64,000 nt of DNA from Artemisia argyi (taxonomy: Eukaryota; Streptophyta; Magnoliopsida; Asterales; Asteraceae), in the NCBI GenBank assembly GCA_030686995.1, contig CM060695.1, forward strand, positions 101,832,871-101,896,870. Direction: 5' to 3'. The notes under the pieces are model-generated. The model saw only the letters and a program-made list of their open reading frames with translations, had not been told where the DNA came from and searched no databases. This document shows, piece after piece, positions 21,701-33,531 of the stretch. The position numbers and the translations under genes were made by a program. Each line of letters begins with the position of its first letter. The first letter of the stretch is position 1.

Positions 21701-22147
21701 AGTCATTTCCTTTCAAGTAACATGAAAATTGTTTCGCGTAATAATAGTAAATACTTGGTGCAATAACGAAAAAATTCAATTTATCGGGTAGCAATAAAAT
21801 AGCTTATTTTTAAAAATTCTGTAAAACAATTTCCCCATATGATAGTAAAATAGTTTGAAGTAAAATTCATTGAATGGTTTATTGGATACATGGGTGAATC
21901 TTATGGTATGGTAATAGTCTACTAATCCACTTATTTAAAGAATGTAAACATCTTAGTTCATAACAGGGCAGTGGTTTATGATTATGAAGTGGTCAAGAAT
22001 ATGGCAGTGATATTGAGAGCGTGAAAGATGAATGAGTCTTTAAGGCATCTACAGTCAACTGAAGGGGATAGTCTATGTGTGAAAGGATATAGTGCAGAAA
22101 TTTGGTGCCAATGATTTGAAGTATTCGAGAATTTATACTAGGTAAAG
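18770..22147 (-). pseudogene. G1 pol relic (integrase and chromodomain region)
   Basis: Minus-strand reading is broken in every frame, but landmarks remain. Near 18925-18960 the [10 protein letters not shown] block precedes the chromodomain-like tail. Near 19740-19800 a PFEAL-type block corresponds to [17 protein letters not shown]. At about 19890-19935 the DVNTAYHPQT-type integrase core is visible through frameshifts. The order matches the pol of G2. Upstream, 20100-22147 holds no readable domain, a T-rich run at 20449-20483, and a stretch at 21547-21606 that matches G3 43762-43822 in reverse complement. Confidence 0.65.
22143..22147 (+). repeat. Target-site duplication TAAAG (left, C2)
   Basis: TAAAG precedes the C2 LTR start; the same five bases follow its end at 30153-30157. 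Confidence 0.92.
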
Positions 22148-22481
22148 TGTTAGAGTCGTATTTTTATTTATAAAAAGTGTCGGTCATTAATGTGTAGTTA
22201 TAGGTTGCTTTAGAATATTATTATGATGAAGTTTATGCTTAGTACTCATGTTTTGTAAAAGTCTAAGGGCCATTAATGTAATAAAGTAAAAGATTAGAGA
22301 TGCCCTAGACTATTAGTATAAATACTCTTGAAAACCTCATTTGAGAGGTTGGTTCTCTTAGTCTTAACAAGGTTATTATTTCACACACTAGAGTTCCCAC
22401 TCACTCTCTCTCTCTACTTACTTTCTCTCTCTAGGTTTAAGCTTGATTCAATAGTGATTTAGGTTGTTCTACGGTCCTACA
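22148..22481 (+). repeat. C2 5' LTR
   Basis: 334 bp, TGTTAGAGTCG...GGTCCTACA. TATA box AGTATAAATACTC with TATAAATA at 22317-22324. A CTCTCTCTCTCT pyrimidine run follows about 75 nt later. Confidence 0.93.
22317..22324 (+). promoter_or_regulatory. TATA box of C2 5' LTR
   Basis: TATAAATA, with the same site in the 3' LTR near 29996. Transcription start is expected near 22350. Confidence 0.8.
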
Positions 22482-22497
22482 AGTGGTATCAAGAGCC
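22482..22497 (+). promoter_or_regulatory. C2 primer-binding site
   Basis: AGTGGTATCAAGAGCC follows the 5' LTR directly, matching the tRNA-Met-type PBS common in plant copia elements. Confidence 0.85.
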
Positions 22498-22584
22498 TAG
22501 GGATAATTTTAGGTTGTTTTAGATTGTTTTTGGGTGAAAAATCGTTTTTTTAGGCAAAAATCTCGGATCTCGTTACTGTTAATC

Positions 22585-23190
22585 AATTTTTCGAGTTAGA
22601 AATTTTTTTTCGAGTTTGGAAATTTTTTTCGAATTTAAAATTTTTTTTTCGAGTTTGGAAATTTTTTTCGAATTTAAAAAATTTTATCGAGTTTGGAAAA
22701 AAGTTTTATCGAGTTTGAAAAATATTTATCGAGTTTGAAAAAATAATTTTCGAGTTAGAAAACTTTTTTCTATCGAGTTTGAAAGTTTTGTCGAGTTAGG
22801 ATTTATGTTTTACCGAGTTTGACTAGCTTTACCGAGTTTGGGATTTAACTTTTGCGAGTTAGGTTGTAATCTCATCGAGTTAAGTTTTATATTGGCGAGT
22901 TAGCCTCGCTTCCTTATCGTTCATCGAGTAAGGGTTTTTATTTGGTTAACACTAAACGAAACGCTGCTGAAATTTCATGGACTTATCGAGTTAGAAACAA
23001 TTTATACCGAGTTAGAGATATTTCGAGTTTGGCAACTATTACCGAGTTACAACTTGTATCGAGTTAGAAACAATATATATCGAGTTAGAACTATTTTCGA
23101 TTTAGACATTTACCTAGTCACAACTTGTACCGAGTTTGAACCAAAGTTTCAATTTGTACCGAGTTTGTTACTACATCAAGTTACCGAGTT
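22585..23190 (+). repeat. C2 leader with about 25 (A/T/C)CGAGTT(T/A) repeats
   Basis: The 5' untranslated leader is built of diverged short units around TCGAGTT(T/A)G(G/A)AA, alternating ATCGAGTTTG, ACCGAGTTAG and related forms at 12-35 bp spacing. It ends in a 28-nt poly(A) run (23195-23222). No open frame uses this stretch convincingly. Confidence 0.85.
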
Positions 23191-23192
23191 AG

Positions 23193-23222
<30 letters not shown>

Positions 23223-23227
<5 letters not shown>

Positions 23228-23607
23228 CGGGAAAATTTGAGTAAAATTTATTTTTGAGAGGAGACTAAACGTTCAATTTTTACGCGAGATTCAAATTTTG
23301 GTATAAGGTTGAAAATTTTGGCCCGAAATTCAAATTTTTAGGCCAAAATTCAAATTTTTTCGGTAAAATTTGGCGTAAAAATTTTGAAAACTCAAATTTT
23401 TCAGGTAACCTTAGAATTGTATTTCTTTGTGATTTTCAAATTTTGAGAAAGAAAATTTTCGTATTCATTTTTTGGAGGGAAAATTTGAAATCACAAAATA
23501 TCAACTGAGAACGCTTTTCAACTTCACCAAAACATCTAATCTACAACAATAACCTTTGTTATCTTTCAAAGGATCCTAAGAACAACTCTTCACTTTAAAT
23601 TGAATCA
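23223..23607 (+). other. C2 leader, A/T-rich, non-coding
   Basis: AAATTT-rich words (CAAATTTT, GAAATTTG) continue to the start codon at 23608; no other feature is visible. Confidence 0.6.
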
Positions 23608-26600
23608 ATGGCAACTCACCATGATCGTTTCACAAGTACTTTGTCCAATGGTTTTGCTTCACTCTTCAAGGAATTAAACATCCAACAACACAACAACAAT
23701 CAACAAGGATGTGCTTCGAGTATACAGATGGGGAATCAGATGCAATATGCAGGGCAGTATGTAGGAAATCAGATGGATCAGATTGCGAATCAGAATGTGC
23801 TTAATCAAAATGGGATTGATTGTTTCATGACTTCGATTCAGAAACCTACATCAGCAAGTCACAGCAGAAACAATGTCAATGCAATGACGAAGGTAGAAAA
23901 GATCCAGTATTTGTTGATGCTAGCCAATAAAGAAGACTCGGGAATACCGCTGACTGCTGAGGAAAACAACTTCATAGCTACAACAAGAGTTAATGACAAT
24001 TCAGCAGATCTCAACGAAACCTACAACTTTATGGCAAATCAGCAGGCAACAACATCAAGCAGTGATTCTGATCTTCCTCCTACTTACGATTCAGATCCAT
24101 TCCATGAGGTACCAAATAATGGTAATGATGCTAATCCGTTTGCTCATGAGAAGCCACATTATGTGCCACCTGAACCAAATTACGATACATATGTGGGGGA
24201 ACAAGTTAATAGCAATGTTAACTATGAAACTTCAGATATGGATCCTAATGGAGTTCAAGTTGCACAAAATGGTGCTAATGATGAGGAAACCCGTGCTTTC
24301 TTTGAATCATTATTGAACAATTGTCGTATTGAAATTGAAAATGTGCAAAAGGTCAATCGCGATGTTAAGGCCGCGAATGTTAAATTGACTGAGCTTGAGA
24401 GTTACAAGAAAAACGTTAATGCTTTTGCGTTTCATCATAAAAGATTGTCTGAATTATAAAGTGGTTATCAAAATTCCGTTTCAAGGGAAAAACAATTGCA
24501 ACTCAAGTTTGATACACTTGATGTTAACTCTTTCAAAAAGATAAAATATTTAAACGCGGAAATTTCTGATTTAAAAAACCAACTTTCTAAACAAAAATCA
24601 GCCTATACCAATCTTGAAAAAGAAAGGGACGAGCTGAAAAAGGACTTTGCAAAGAAAGAAGACAAACTTTTGGCCGAAATCGTAGAGTCAGAACACATGA
24701 TTGCACATTTAGAAGAATTAGTGGTTAAGTCGGGTCAGTCAAGTCAAACAATGAAAATGATTTCAAATCAAACTAATCCGATTTACCATACGAAACATAA
24801 AGTGGCTCTTGGTAACAACACCCCCAGTAATCTCAAGAAAGCTCAGCAAGAACAGAATGTTTTGTATAACGGTAATGTGATTTACACCAAACATGATCCT
24901 CCCGTCGTTCGGGATTCTGTGCAAATGATAGAACATGTCGAAGAGAGCATAAATAAAATGAAACAAAAGGATTTGAAACCCATTGATTACAACAAATTAA
25001 ACAAACTTTCGGGAATTACTTTTGTTCCACAAAAAGAATCATCTGTGTTTTCCATAAAACGACCATTTTCAAAAATGTTTTCTAAGAAAGTAATTGCTTC
25101 CAAATCTCTTTCAAAAATAGAACAAATGTCTTCTAACAACACTTTTTATACAAGTGAGACTAGAGAGATTCTGGATGACGTTAAAAAGAGAATTCAAGAA
25201 CTTCAAAATATTGTTGCTTCTAAAACTACAATCAATATTAACAACTGACATTCTAGTTTTCATATTGAGCATAAAAAAGATTTTGAAAACGAAATTACTA
25301 TCCCACTGAATAACATCAGTGCGAGGGTAATCCATTTTGAACAAGCTTTCTTAAAAGAAACGACCAACTTTGTCAAGGACCACAAATTCCTAGTAAACGA
25401 AGCTAATGATACTCGTGAAAACATGAATGTTTTGGAAAACCTAAATAATTCTCTCTTCAAAGCTGTTATGACCACTGATATTATGTCCATCATTTTACAA
25501 ACATATTCTGTTCAAGACGATGAAAGACTAAGAGCTGAGACCTCCGCAATTGTTTCAAAATATGAAAATACTCTTATAAAGCTTGAAAAAGAAAATGTGT
25601 CATGTTTTAAACAACTTGATCGAAAAAAAGAAGAATGCAAGTATGACAAATTGTCGTATGAGCGTGCCTTCAAGAACATGAAAGAGCAAAATGATCTTTT
25701 GAGGGCTCAGCTTGAAAGTCAAAAAGGGAAGGGTGAGGAAACTAAGTTTGCAAAACCATCAACTTCGGAGAAACCAAATGTTTCAAACACAGTTCAAAAA
25801 CCAAAAATGTCAATTTCACTGTTTGCTCCAAAAGTCGATGAGAAAAAGGATTTGACAAACACAGTCACTCCAACACCCTTGCCCCAGCAATGTGAAAATG
25901 ATAAGATTGTTGAAAAACAAAAATTGGTTGTTGAAAGAAACACAAATGTTCGTTCACCTGGCTCTTCTAAGAATAATACACTGAATGTGACCATAAAAAT
26001 TGTTAAAAAGTTTGTCGGTTCTAATGACATGGTCCAAAATCACCATCTAGAGGAAGCTAGGAAAAAGACACAACTTCGAAAAGACGGAATTTTAGGTGTA
26101 AAACCTAGTGTGATGAATTCTACAAGATTCCAAAGCACTGCTTGTAGTAGTAAACCATTACCTAGGAACAATCAACAAAATACTAGGGATTGGCTTGCAT
26201 CTAAGAGTAGTGGCACAAAAGAGCATGATAGGAACGTAGAATGTAACACAAAGAATTCCAAGGTCTCATCGAACAACAAAAAGCAATTTCCAAAAGACTG
26301 TAGTGACAAAGTTAAAATTGTTATGTTAAACAACAATGTTGAATTTGTCTGTTCTACATGTCAAAAATGTGTTTTTTCAGCTAATCACGATGCATGTATT
26401 GCACAATTTCACAAGAAAGGAAAATCAAGTGTCAAGACACAATCCACTAAGACACCAAATAGAAACAAACCCGTTGATATGAAACAAGAGGTTAAGAAAC
26501 CTAATAGGTGGATACCGAAAGGATGTTGTTTTTCCAAGACTGAGACTTCCGCTGCATCTGATAAGAAAACTACGTCTAGATCTTACCTTAGGTGGATTCC

Positions 26601-26913
26601 CACGGGAAAAGTTTTTAAAATAGTTGGTCTTAGATGGATTCCCACAGGAAAGATTTTTGATAGTTGCACCAACACAAATAATAGTGATAATTATCAGGAA
26701 AAGGAAGTAGAAACCATTACACCCGTTGATAGTCAACACCCGCAGAGTGATGCTTCATGTACTTCTAACACTGTTATTTGTAAAATCTCTTCGTCTTTGG
26801 TTGCAGGTGCTTCAACTATCTCAGAACCCAGTTCTTCAGAGGGTTCAAATTTTGTAAATTCTATAAAATCATTCTTTCAATCTTCTATTTTTGATTTTCC
26901 ATTTCTTTTATAA
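23608..26913 (+). pseudogene. C2 spacer protein: long coiled-coil copia Gag-Pol linker, two nonsense codons
   Basis: A single frame of about 1,100 codons starts at ATG 23608 (MATHHDRFTSTLSNGFASLF) and is broken only by TAA at 24457 and TGA at 25246. Residues 1-60 are Gln/Asn-rich. EKIQYLLMLANKEDSGIPLT matches the block that follows the zinc knuckle in long Asteraceae-type copia proteins. An acidic stretch and then Lys/Glu-rich heptads (SDLKNQLSKQKSAYTNLEKE; SYERAFKNMKEQNDLLRAQL) follow. The C-terminal part has CSTCQKCVFSANHDAC and repeated RWIPTGK motifs that in full elements precede the protease. Capsid and CCHC knuckle are missing at the front and all enzymes are missing behind. Possible role: structural or RNP partner; unproven. 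Confidence 0.85.
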
Positions 26914-29821
26914 ATAACAACAAAAACAAAATGCAAAAATATAAAATTTCAAAAATACAAAAACAATATAAAATCAAAAAATCCAAAAATATTCTTCTCA
27001 CGACATGTCTCTCGTATAAATCAATATTCTGTACGTTTCTAGAAATGTCATTCAACAATGATACGGACATGTACAAATGCTTGAACGGGAGTTCTTTTAT
27101 ATGTTTTTTAAAACATGTCGTATCTCAAAAAGTTTCTTCACAATGGCTTGTAAGTACTTCAGCATACAACCCGTGCTTCAAAGTGAAATCTTTTCAAAAC
27201 TTAAGTCCGGGTATAACAACTCGAAAAGATTTCAAATAAGGACTTATTCGAATGGCTTCTGGACATATCAGTTCAGGACCTGTGCTTCAAAGAAAGGAAA
27301 GTGCTTAATCAAAACAAAGATTTCAAATATTTTTCGAGCACTTATCCTAAAACGAAAACCCAAAACTAATCTGGCTTGAGTTTTCTTTAGAAAAACTTTC
27401 AAAATCTTTAAGCTCAAGACCATGATTGTTGATCTAATGATAAATTAGATTTTCAAAACTCTCTTACATTCTGAGCACCACCTTTTCAAGATTTTTCAAA
27501 AAGATTTTCAAAATCTATCTAAATCGGTGCTCATCATCAAAATGACTTGTGTACACCTTACAGTGCACAACTCAAGTTTTTAAAGAAAGGAAAGTGCTAC
27601 GCAAAAATGATTTTCATCAACAAAGTGCACTTATCCTAAAAATGGACACTGTTGTACGCCTTAGTGCGACATTCCTATCCAAACAAATAGAAGTCTTTGT
27701 TTTTCAAAAAACCTTGATGCAAAATTCAACAAATCTGAAACTTCTTTCTCTTTCAGAATTTTGCTTCAAGACGACTCCTTCCCTCTAAACTTTAAAAAGT
27801 TTAACATTTCTCAAAAACATATGCGAGTTTTGAGGGGGAGTATTTCTAAAACAAAAATTGTTCCGAATTCATGCAATATGAAATATGTCTATCTCTCCAA
27901 AAAGCTTTTCCTTAATCAGTTGATATCAAAAATATCACGGTATGCTATTTTTGAGGGGGAGAAGACATGATTACAATGTGATCAAAGATGTTTAAAGATT
28001 GTGACTGAATCTCAAAAGAGCTCGACTCAGATGTACCAATGAATTGACGAAGCTTTAAATGTCAGTAATCGAAAAGACTTGTCCTGGACGGGTAATAATT
28101 TCAAGCTAGTCTAACTAGTGATGTAAGCGTGTCTCGAATAGGACTTGTCTGAGTAGAATGTACCTTATCGAGAGACTTTCTTTGGATTTGACCAGGACGG
28201 GTAATAACTTCAAGCTAATCTAACTAGTGATGTAAGTGTGTCTCGAATCGGTCATGTTCACTGAAAGTGGATCAATTCAAAAAGTGCAAACTCCTCACGC
28301 ATGTGCAAATTTCTTAAATATCCATGAGCACATGTTAAGGGGGAGTCCTTCAAAAGAAACAAAAACTCTCAAAGTGTCAACAAAAATGTGTTTATATTCA
28401 TAAACACTTTGAGAGATTTTCATCAATGGTTTCATGGCAATTATAGGATAGTCATGGAGTTATAAGGTGAGTAGGTGACTAAGGTTAGGGAATACCGTCC
28501 TATGATCCGCCAGAGCCGGAGGGATCTACCCAAGGACAATTCCAATAGATTAGAATTAAAAGTCCTTAGGTATGATTGAAAAAAGGAGAAAATGAGAAAG
28601 GAGAAAGAAGGGGTTGAAGAATTAAAAAGAAAAGTTATGAAAAAGGGTGAAAAGAAATAGCCCTCCATACGTTCAACCTTAGGGTAGACACCGGGTTCAA
28701 TTCGTATGCTACTGGTTGTTGCTAAGGTGACACCGGTATTGAAGATAAAGACGTCATGGACCCAGTGACGCACTGCACCTAACCTTCTAGCCACTCAAGT
28801 TCTCTTAAAAGAGCTTGTTTCATTCTCACGGGGAATCGGTGTAATCTATCAATCTGTCTCTCAGAGATGATTGATATTGAAGCAGGAGACCTCTCCCTAA
28901 TCTCCGCATAGGAAACCAAATGTGCACTTATCGAGTCTAGAGCCCCGAGATTCATCAAAAGATCTCATAGGAACACATGATATTTTTACACTGGTTGTTC
29001 ATCATTAAGGACGCCAGATGTAAACTTAAGAGTCCTACGCAGATCTTAGCAATCTGCCGAGAACGTTTATGAGAGGAATTACTTATGTATATTCTCAATG
29101 ATTGAACGGAAATTCCTGCCAGGGTCAACATCAAGCAGCCCTGATAGCAGGTCACTTCGGTAATTCTTTATGGGTTACGCTTAGTATTCGCTGTGGTTTC
29201 AAACGGTCTACAGTCGTGGAATGATCCCCAGCGACTCACCCAGTCATTGAGCTACTTAGTAGGTCACGTAAGCTCTTTCGGGAGTATCTGATATGGGAAC
29301 GGCCATGGTAAGGGTTAGAAGGAGTCTTCACACTATGCTGTTGATGATCTCTAATTCCTTATCTGTAAGTACCGGTTGTTTATTGCTAACTGTTTACCTG
29401 CAGCTATACATCATCTCCATGGTAAAAGATCCCACATGCTCATACATGCATCACAAAGTCAAAGGTAAGTTCTCACAAAGATCAAAGGATAGCAACAGTC
29501 AAAGAAAGATTCTACGCCAAAAAGAAGAATCTACAAAGTAAAGTGACAAAGATCAAAGTGAAAGAACAGAAACAACAAATGCATGTATCACAAAGACTTA
29601 AGACGTATGAGCATGTTGGAATAGCAGACAATCACCACAAACACAGAAGTGACGAAAGGCAGATGACATCATCGGATCACTTCAACAACAATGAAGCATG
29701 ATGAACTGGAACTATGATTCATCCAGTGATTCTTAAAGACGTCAAGAGCTATGAATGATAAAGTTTAAAGACAAAGATGATGACGTCGCGCAACCTCAAT
29801 GACCAACACTTAGGGGGAGAT
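26914..29821 (+). other. C2 3' non-coding region with repeated modules
   Basis: Several small frames occur but none resembles a protein. AAGAAAGGAAAGTGCT...GCACTTATCCTAAAA occurs twice (27288-27352, 27580-27640). The block ACGGGTAATAA(T/C)TTCAAGCTA plus TCTAACTAGTGATGTAAG occurs twice (about 28088-28140, 28196-28250). PPT-like GAGGGGGAG, AAGGGGGAG or TAGGGGGAG motifs lie at about 27832, 27952, 28338 and at the true PPT 29811-29821. Confidence 0.7.
29811..29821 (+). promoter_or_regulatory. C2 polypurine tract
   Basis: TTAGGGGGAGAT directly before TGTTAGA of the 3' LTR; the usual plus-strand priming site of copia elements. Confidence 0.85.
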
Positions 29822-30152
29822 TGTTAGAATCGTATTTTTATTTATAAAAAGTGTCGGTCATTAATGTGTAGTTATAGGTTGCTTTAGAATATCATTATGA
29901 TGAAGTTTATGCTTAGTACTTATGTTTTGTAAAAGTCTAAGGGCCATTAATGTAATAAAGTAAAAGATTAGAGATGCCATAGACTATTAGTATAAATACT
30001 CTTGTAAACCTCATTTGGGTTGGTTCTCTTAGTCTTAACAAGGTTATTATTTCACACACTAGAGTTCCCACTCACTCTCTCTCTCTACTTACTTTCTCTC
30101 TCTAGGTTTAAGCTTGATTCAATAGTGATTTAGGTTGTTCTACGGTCCTACA
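29822..30152 (+). repeat. C2 3' LTR
   Basis: 331 bp, the same ends as the 5' LTR and about 98% identical by eye. Followed by the TSD TAAAG. Confidence 0.93.
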
Positions 30153-30157
30153 TAAAG

Positions 30158-31379
30158 TTCGCAGGTTCATATGTTTAATCCCTCTAGGCATCACTAAGAT
30201 CTATAAAGAATGGAAATTGTTGTACGGGTGGTCTGAGTCAAGTAGGTACCACATCGATTGATGTTTGATTTTCCATGAATGCAAGCAAAATGCCTTATGG
30301 TCAGGTGAAACTTCTCGATATCCTTTCATGAAAATGAGGTATTGTCCCAATGTGTCTAAGCTATATCGATCTCCGAAAAGAATATAAATTTTGTTGAGTA
30401 ATTGTACCTTGATCTTTTAATCCAACGAGCTTATACTAGCGTGAGGGTCTTATAATATGGAATGAGCGAAAAAGTCGTAATTTGAAGTAGTGGTGTTAAG
30501 GCATGGTGTATCAATATTGGCAATCTCTGGTAGAGGGGTTTCTTTCGCATCTAAGGTCAAATATTAAGTTGGTATAGTGGTTGCTTTCGAGATTCGTTCA
30601 TGAGTTATGCGTGTTCTTTCTTGGAGATATGCTTTCTAAAATTAACAACATTTATTTGAGTGAAACATTGTGAAATTTGGTCATAAATGTATTTTTGAGT
30701 GACTTTATTTGAAGTTTGTAATGAATATAGTTATGTAAAAGATGTGACTACGAAATATTTTGTATTTTGATAAAAACAATATCTCATATATATATGTCTT
30801 TGGAAAAAGGGAGTTCAAGAAGACTGTTGCTTAAACAAAAATGAGTTTTTAATCCAACCATTGAAAATCAATAATTTATCATACTTCATAAGGTTTGCAA
30901 GAAATCTTTTGTTTGTACAAGAATTTAATTAGATTTTGACTTACTTGAATTGTTATTATCTCCGAAACATGAAAACTAGGGTAATCACTTTTATCTTGGT
31001 CAACATGACCATTTAATCGTAAAGACATCTTCGTCTTTATTAATCTTATTGTCTTACTTGCATCTTCCCAAAGTTGTAATTACATGTCAAATCTACTAAT
31101 GTGACCACCTTGGTCGGTAGAGTGTTGCTAGAGTGACTAATGATGTAATCATCGACTTAGAATGTGGTGTAATCAAACTTGATAATGAAGGGAGAGTTGT
31201 GATGAGTTCCATTATGATGGTATAATACCGTTCAAAGCATCTTGTTGGTTTATTGTGTTATGGAGGTATGAGTCGATCATATCTAAGATAATTTAGAGCC
31301 CTTGTGATAGATGCCACCCTTGGGTGATTTGTTGCAATTCTTATTGTGTTAGTGAGGCTTGTGGTATTATTCAGAGTGT
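30158..31379 (-). other. G1 internal sequence, unreadable
   Basis: Continuation of the G1 interior to the right of C2. By position it should hold gag and the start of pol, but no motif can be read on either strand. Confidence 0.45.
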
Positions 31380-32067
31380 ATCGTCCAAACACTCGTGGGT
31401 AATCTCAAATAATTAGAGATCATCGTCTAACGATGAAGAGTAGTAGGCTATCAAGCAGTAGAGGCTCTCAAACTCTCACCAACCTCAAACCTATAAGGTG
31501 GTGTAACATATGGTAGATGGTAATGGTATGTCAAATAGTGGTTGCTTCTTAAGCGGCCTGTCATATATAGGTGTAGGGTTTCTGAGATGTGATGGTGTTG
31601 GTGGTGCTTTAGATGATGAGAACAAAGTTGCTGACGATGAGATCCTAGTGGTGAGTTAGGAGACGATGGTGATAATAGTGAATGAAATACTACCCTCTTT
31701 CGCGCTATCCCGCGACATCTAAGAGGTAAAACTGAAGTACGCACTATGGGACGACCAGTAGTGAAATAAGTAGCTGACGGTGGTGGTAGTACCTGAGTAG
31801 TAAGCGCCCTACTAGTGAAGGAAATAAAACATACTATCTCCCTTGCAATAAGCATCCTAATAGGTCCATTAAGATTTAGTCTGAATACTCTACCAAACGG
31901 CATTCTATGTATGGGCTGGATGATAGGAAAACCCTGCTCCTATAACAACTCAATGGTGTCAATGGCAGTGTAAGTGCAACTGGTGGTACAATGGTAGTGG
32001 AAGATGACAAGGCATCTTCAATGTTGGAATCCGATGAAAGGATGACAGGGTGTGTATCTGAAGACAT
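31380..32067 (-). pseudogene. G1 ORF0 relic
   Basis: On the minus strand an ATG at 32067 opens MSSDTHPVILSSDSNIED and SSSTTIVPPVALTLPLTPL, resembling the start of the G2 ORF0 (MSDSDDVMPASSPYPTIDLS). A frameshift near 31900 leads into a proline/serine/histidine-rich continuation down to about 31450 (VLPPPSATYFTTGRP, SLLSPSSPNSPLGS). It lies 190 nt from the PBS, the same relative position as in G2. The match is in composition, spacing and start, not in a known domain. Confidence 0.5.
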
Positions 32068-32245
32068 GTCACTTGTGAACCAGGTCAATATAATTATATA
32101 TGAGTATGTGTATAAATAACTCGCACAGTGTGTCCATGAAACAACATGTATAATGAATATGCACCTATGATGAAATGATGAGATGCTATGATGATGTGGT
32201 TATAGTCTAGGGTCCAAGATACATCCTAGTTCGCTATAACCTTAG

Positions 32246-32259
32246 CTATGATGCCAATC
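32246..32259 (-). promoter_or_regulatory. G1 primer-binding site (variant)
   Basis: On the minus strand GATTGGCATCATAGC follows the LTR. It differs at two positions from TGGTATCAGAGC, and G2 has exactly the same two differences. Confidence 0.65.
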
Positions 32260-33448
32260 TGTCACACCCCCAAAATACCTGAATGGCTGCGGAATGGAAT
32301 ACCTGGGGGTGACTGTCATAGCACCACAATTACAGTTATATTGAATGACCTAAAGTGTCGTTTGGAAAAATACATCGTTTGATCATTAAAACATTCAGAG
32401 TTTACAAAACATAGGTCCCAAAAAGGTGTTACAAGTTCATGAAAAACAAGTTCAATCTAGATCAAACGTTTCATAAGTGCAGGAAATATATATATGTGAG
32501 ACGCGTCGACTCCGCGACTCCATGAAGGTCCAAATGCATGCAAGCATGAGCTACCTTAATAACCTGAAAATACATTGCTAAAATGTCAACACTAATGTTG
32601 GTGAATTCCATAGGTTTGTAAGTTAAATCGTATGTACATTAACCACAAGTATAAAGTAAACCGACAAAATGTCAAATATGCTACATTGTCTCTTAAGCTC
32701 ATGACCCCGAAGCTAGACATAATATTGTATTGGCCCCAAAGGAGTGTTTACCAGGCACTCAAATAATTTAGACATGAAATGCATTCGTAATTCCGTTGGA
32801 GCAACCCAAACACGGATGGAAGCATCACCCTCAATAGATCTATTCACTCACTCTCGCTTGGCATTATAATTAACGGTCCATGATAATAAAGGAGACTTAA
32901 CTTGGTAGTAAGGAAACTTAAGCAATGTATGGAATTTAATACTTGGGCATGTACAAAAATAATTGATGCAATGTATTCTCCCCTGTGGGATTTGAAATCT
33001 AATAAGTAATTGAAAACGGGGCTATGAAAACTCACCTGAAGTGATAGTACAATGTGGTGAAATGATCGGGACAACAAGGCGCGAACACTAGCCGCAACCT
33101 AAATGAATGAATATGATCTGTTTTAGATCATGAAATGAGGTAATGAATATTCATGCACATGATACCTATACCACTCGTAACTTGAAAATACTTGTTATCG
33201 TCAAAGTAAGGTATTTTCCATACTTAGGAAAAATAAGTCCAACTCGACTTATAGAAACTTGTCGTAATATATCGTATATAAAATGTTAGTGTTATATTCA
33301 TCGCCTTAAAAACCTTGAAATAACGTCCTGTAGTCGCATAAATAAGCCTTGGGTCGTACGTACTTCATTAGTTAAGAATATAACTCTTGAACAAGAAATC
33401 TAGAAAATATAGTATTTAGTACGTAGTTTTATTATTTCTATTAGTGAC

Positions 33449-33531
<83 letters not shown>

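Larger units (their letters stand above)
22148..30152 (+). mobile_element. C2: complete non-autonomous Ty1/copia element (8,005 bp)
   Basis: LTRs of 334 bp (22148-22481) and 331 bp (29822-30152) start TGTTAGA and end CCTACA. They differ by about five substitutions and one 3-nt indel, which marks a recent insertion. Copia hallmarks are the short LTR, the PBS GTGGTATCAAGAGCC and the purine tract TTAGGGGGAGAT before the 3' LTR. The only long frame (23608-26913) matches the spacer between the zinc knuckle and the protease of long copia polyproteins. Capsid, protease, integrase, RT and RNase H are absent. It is inserted in G1 with TSD TAAAG. Confidence 0.92.

Noticed and set aside
23054..23257. 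Open frame across the C2 leader repeats
   Set aside because: It ends in a poly-Lys run from the poly(A) tract and consists of leader repeats only.
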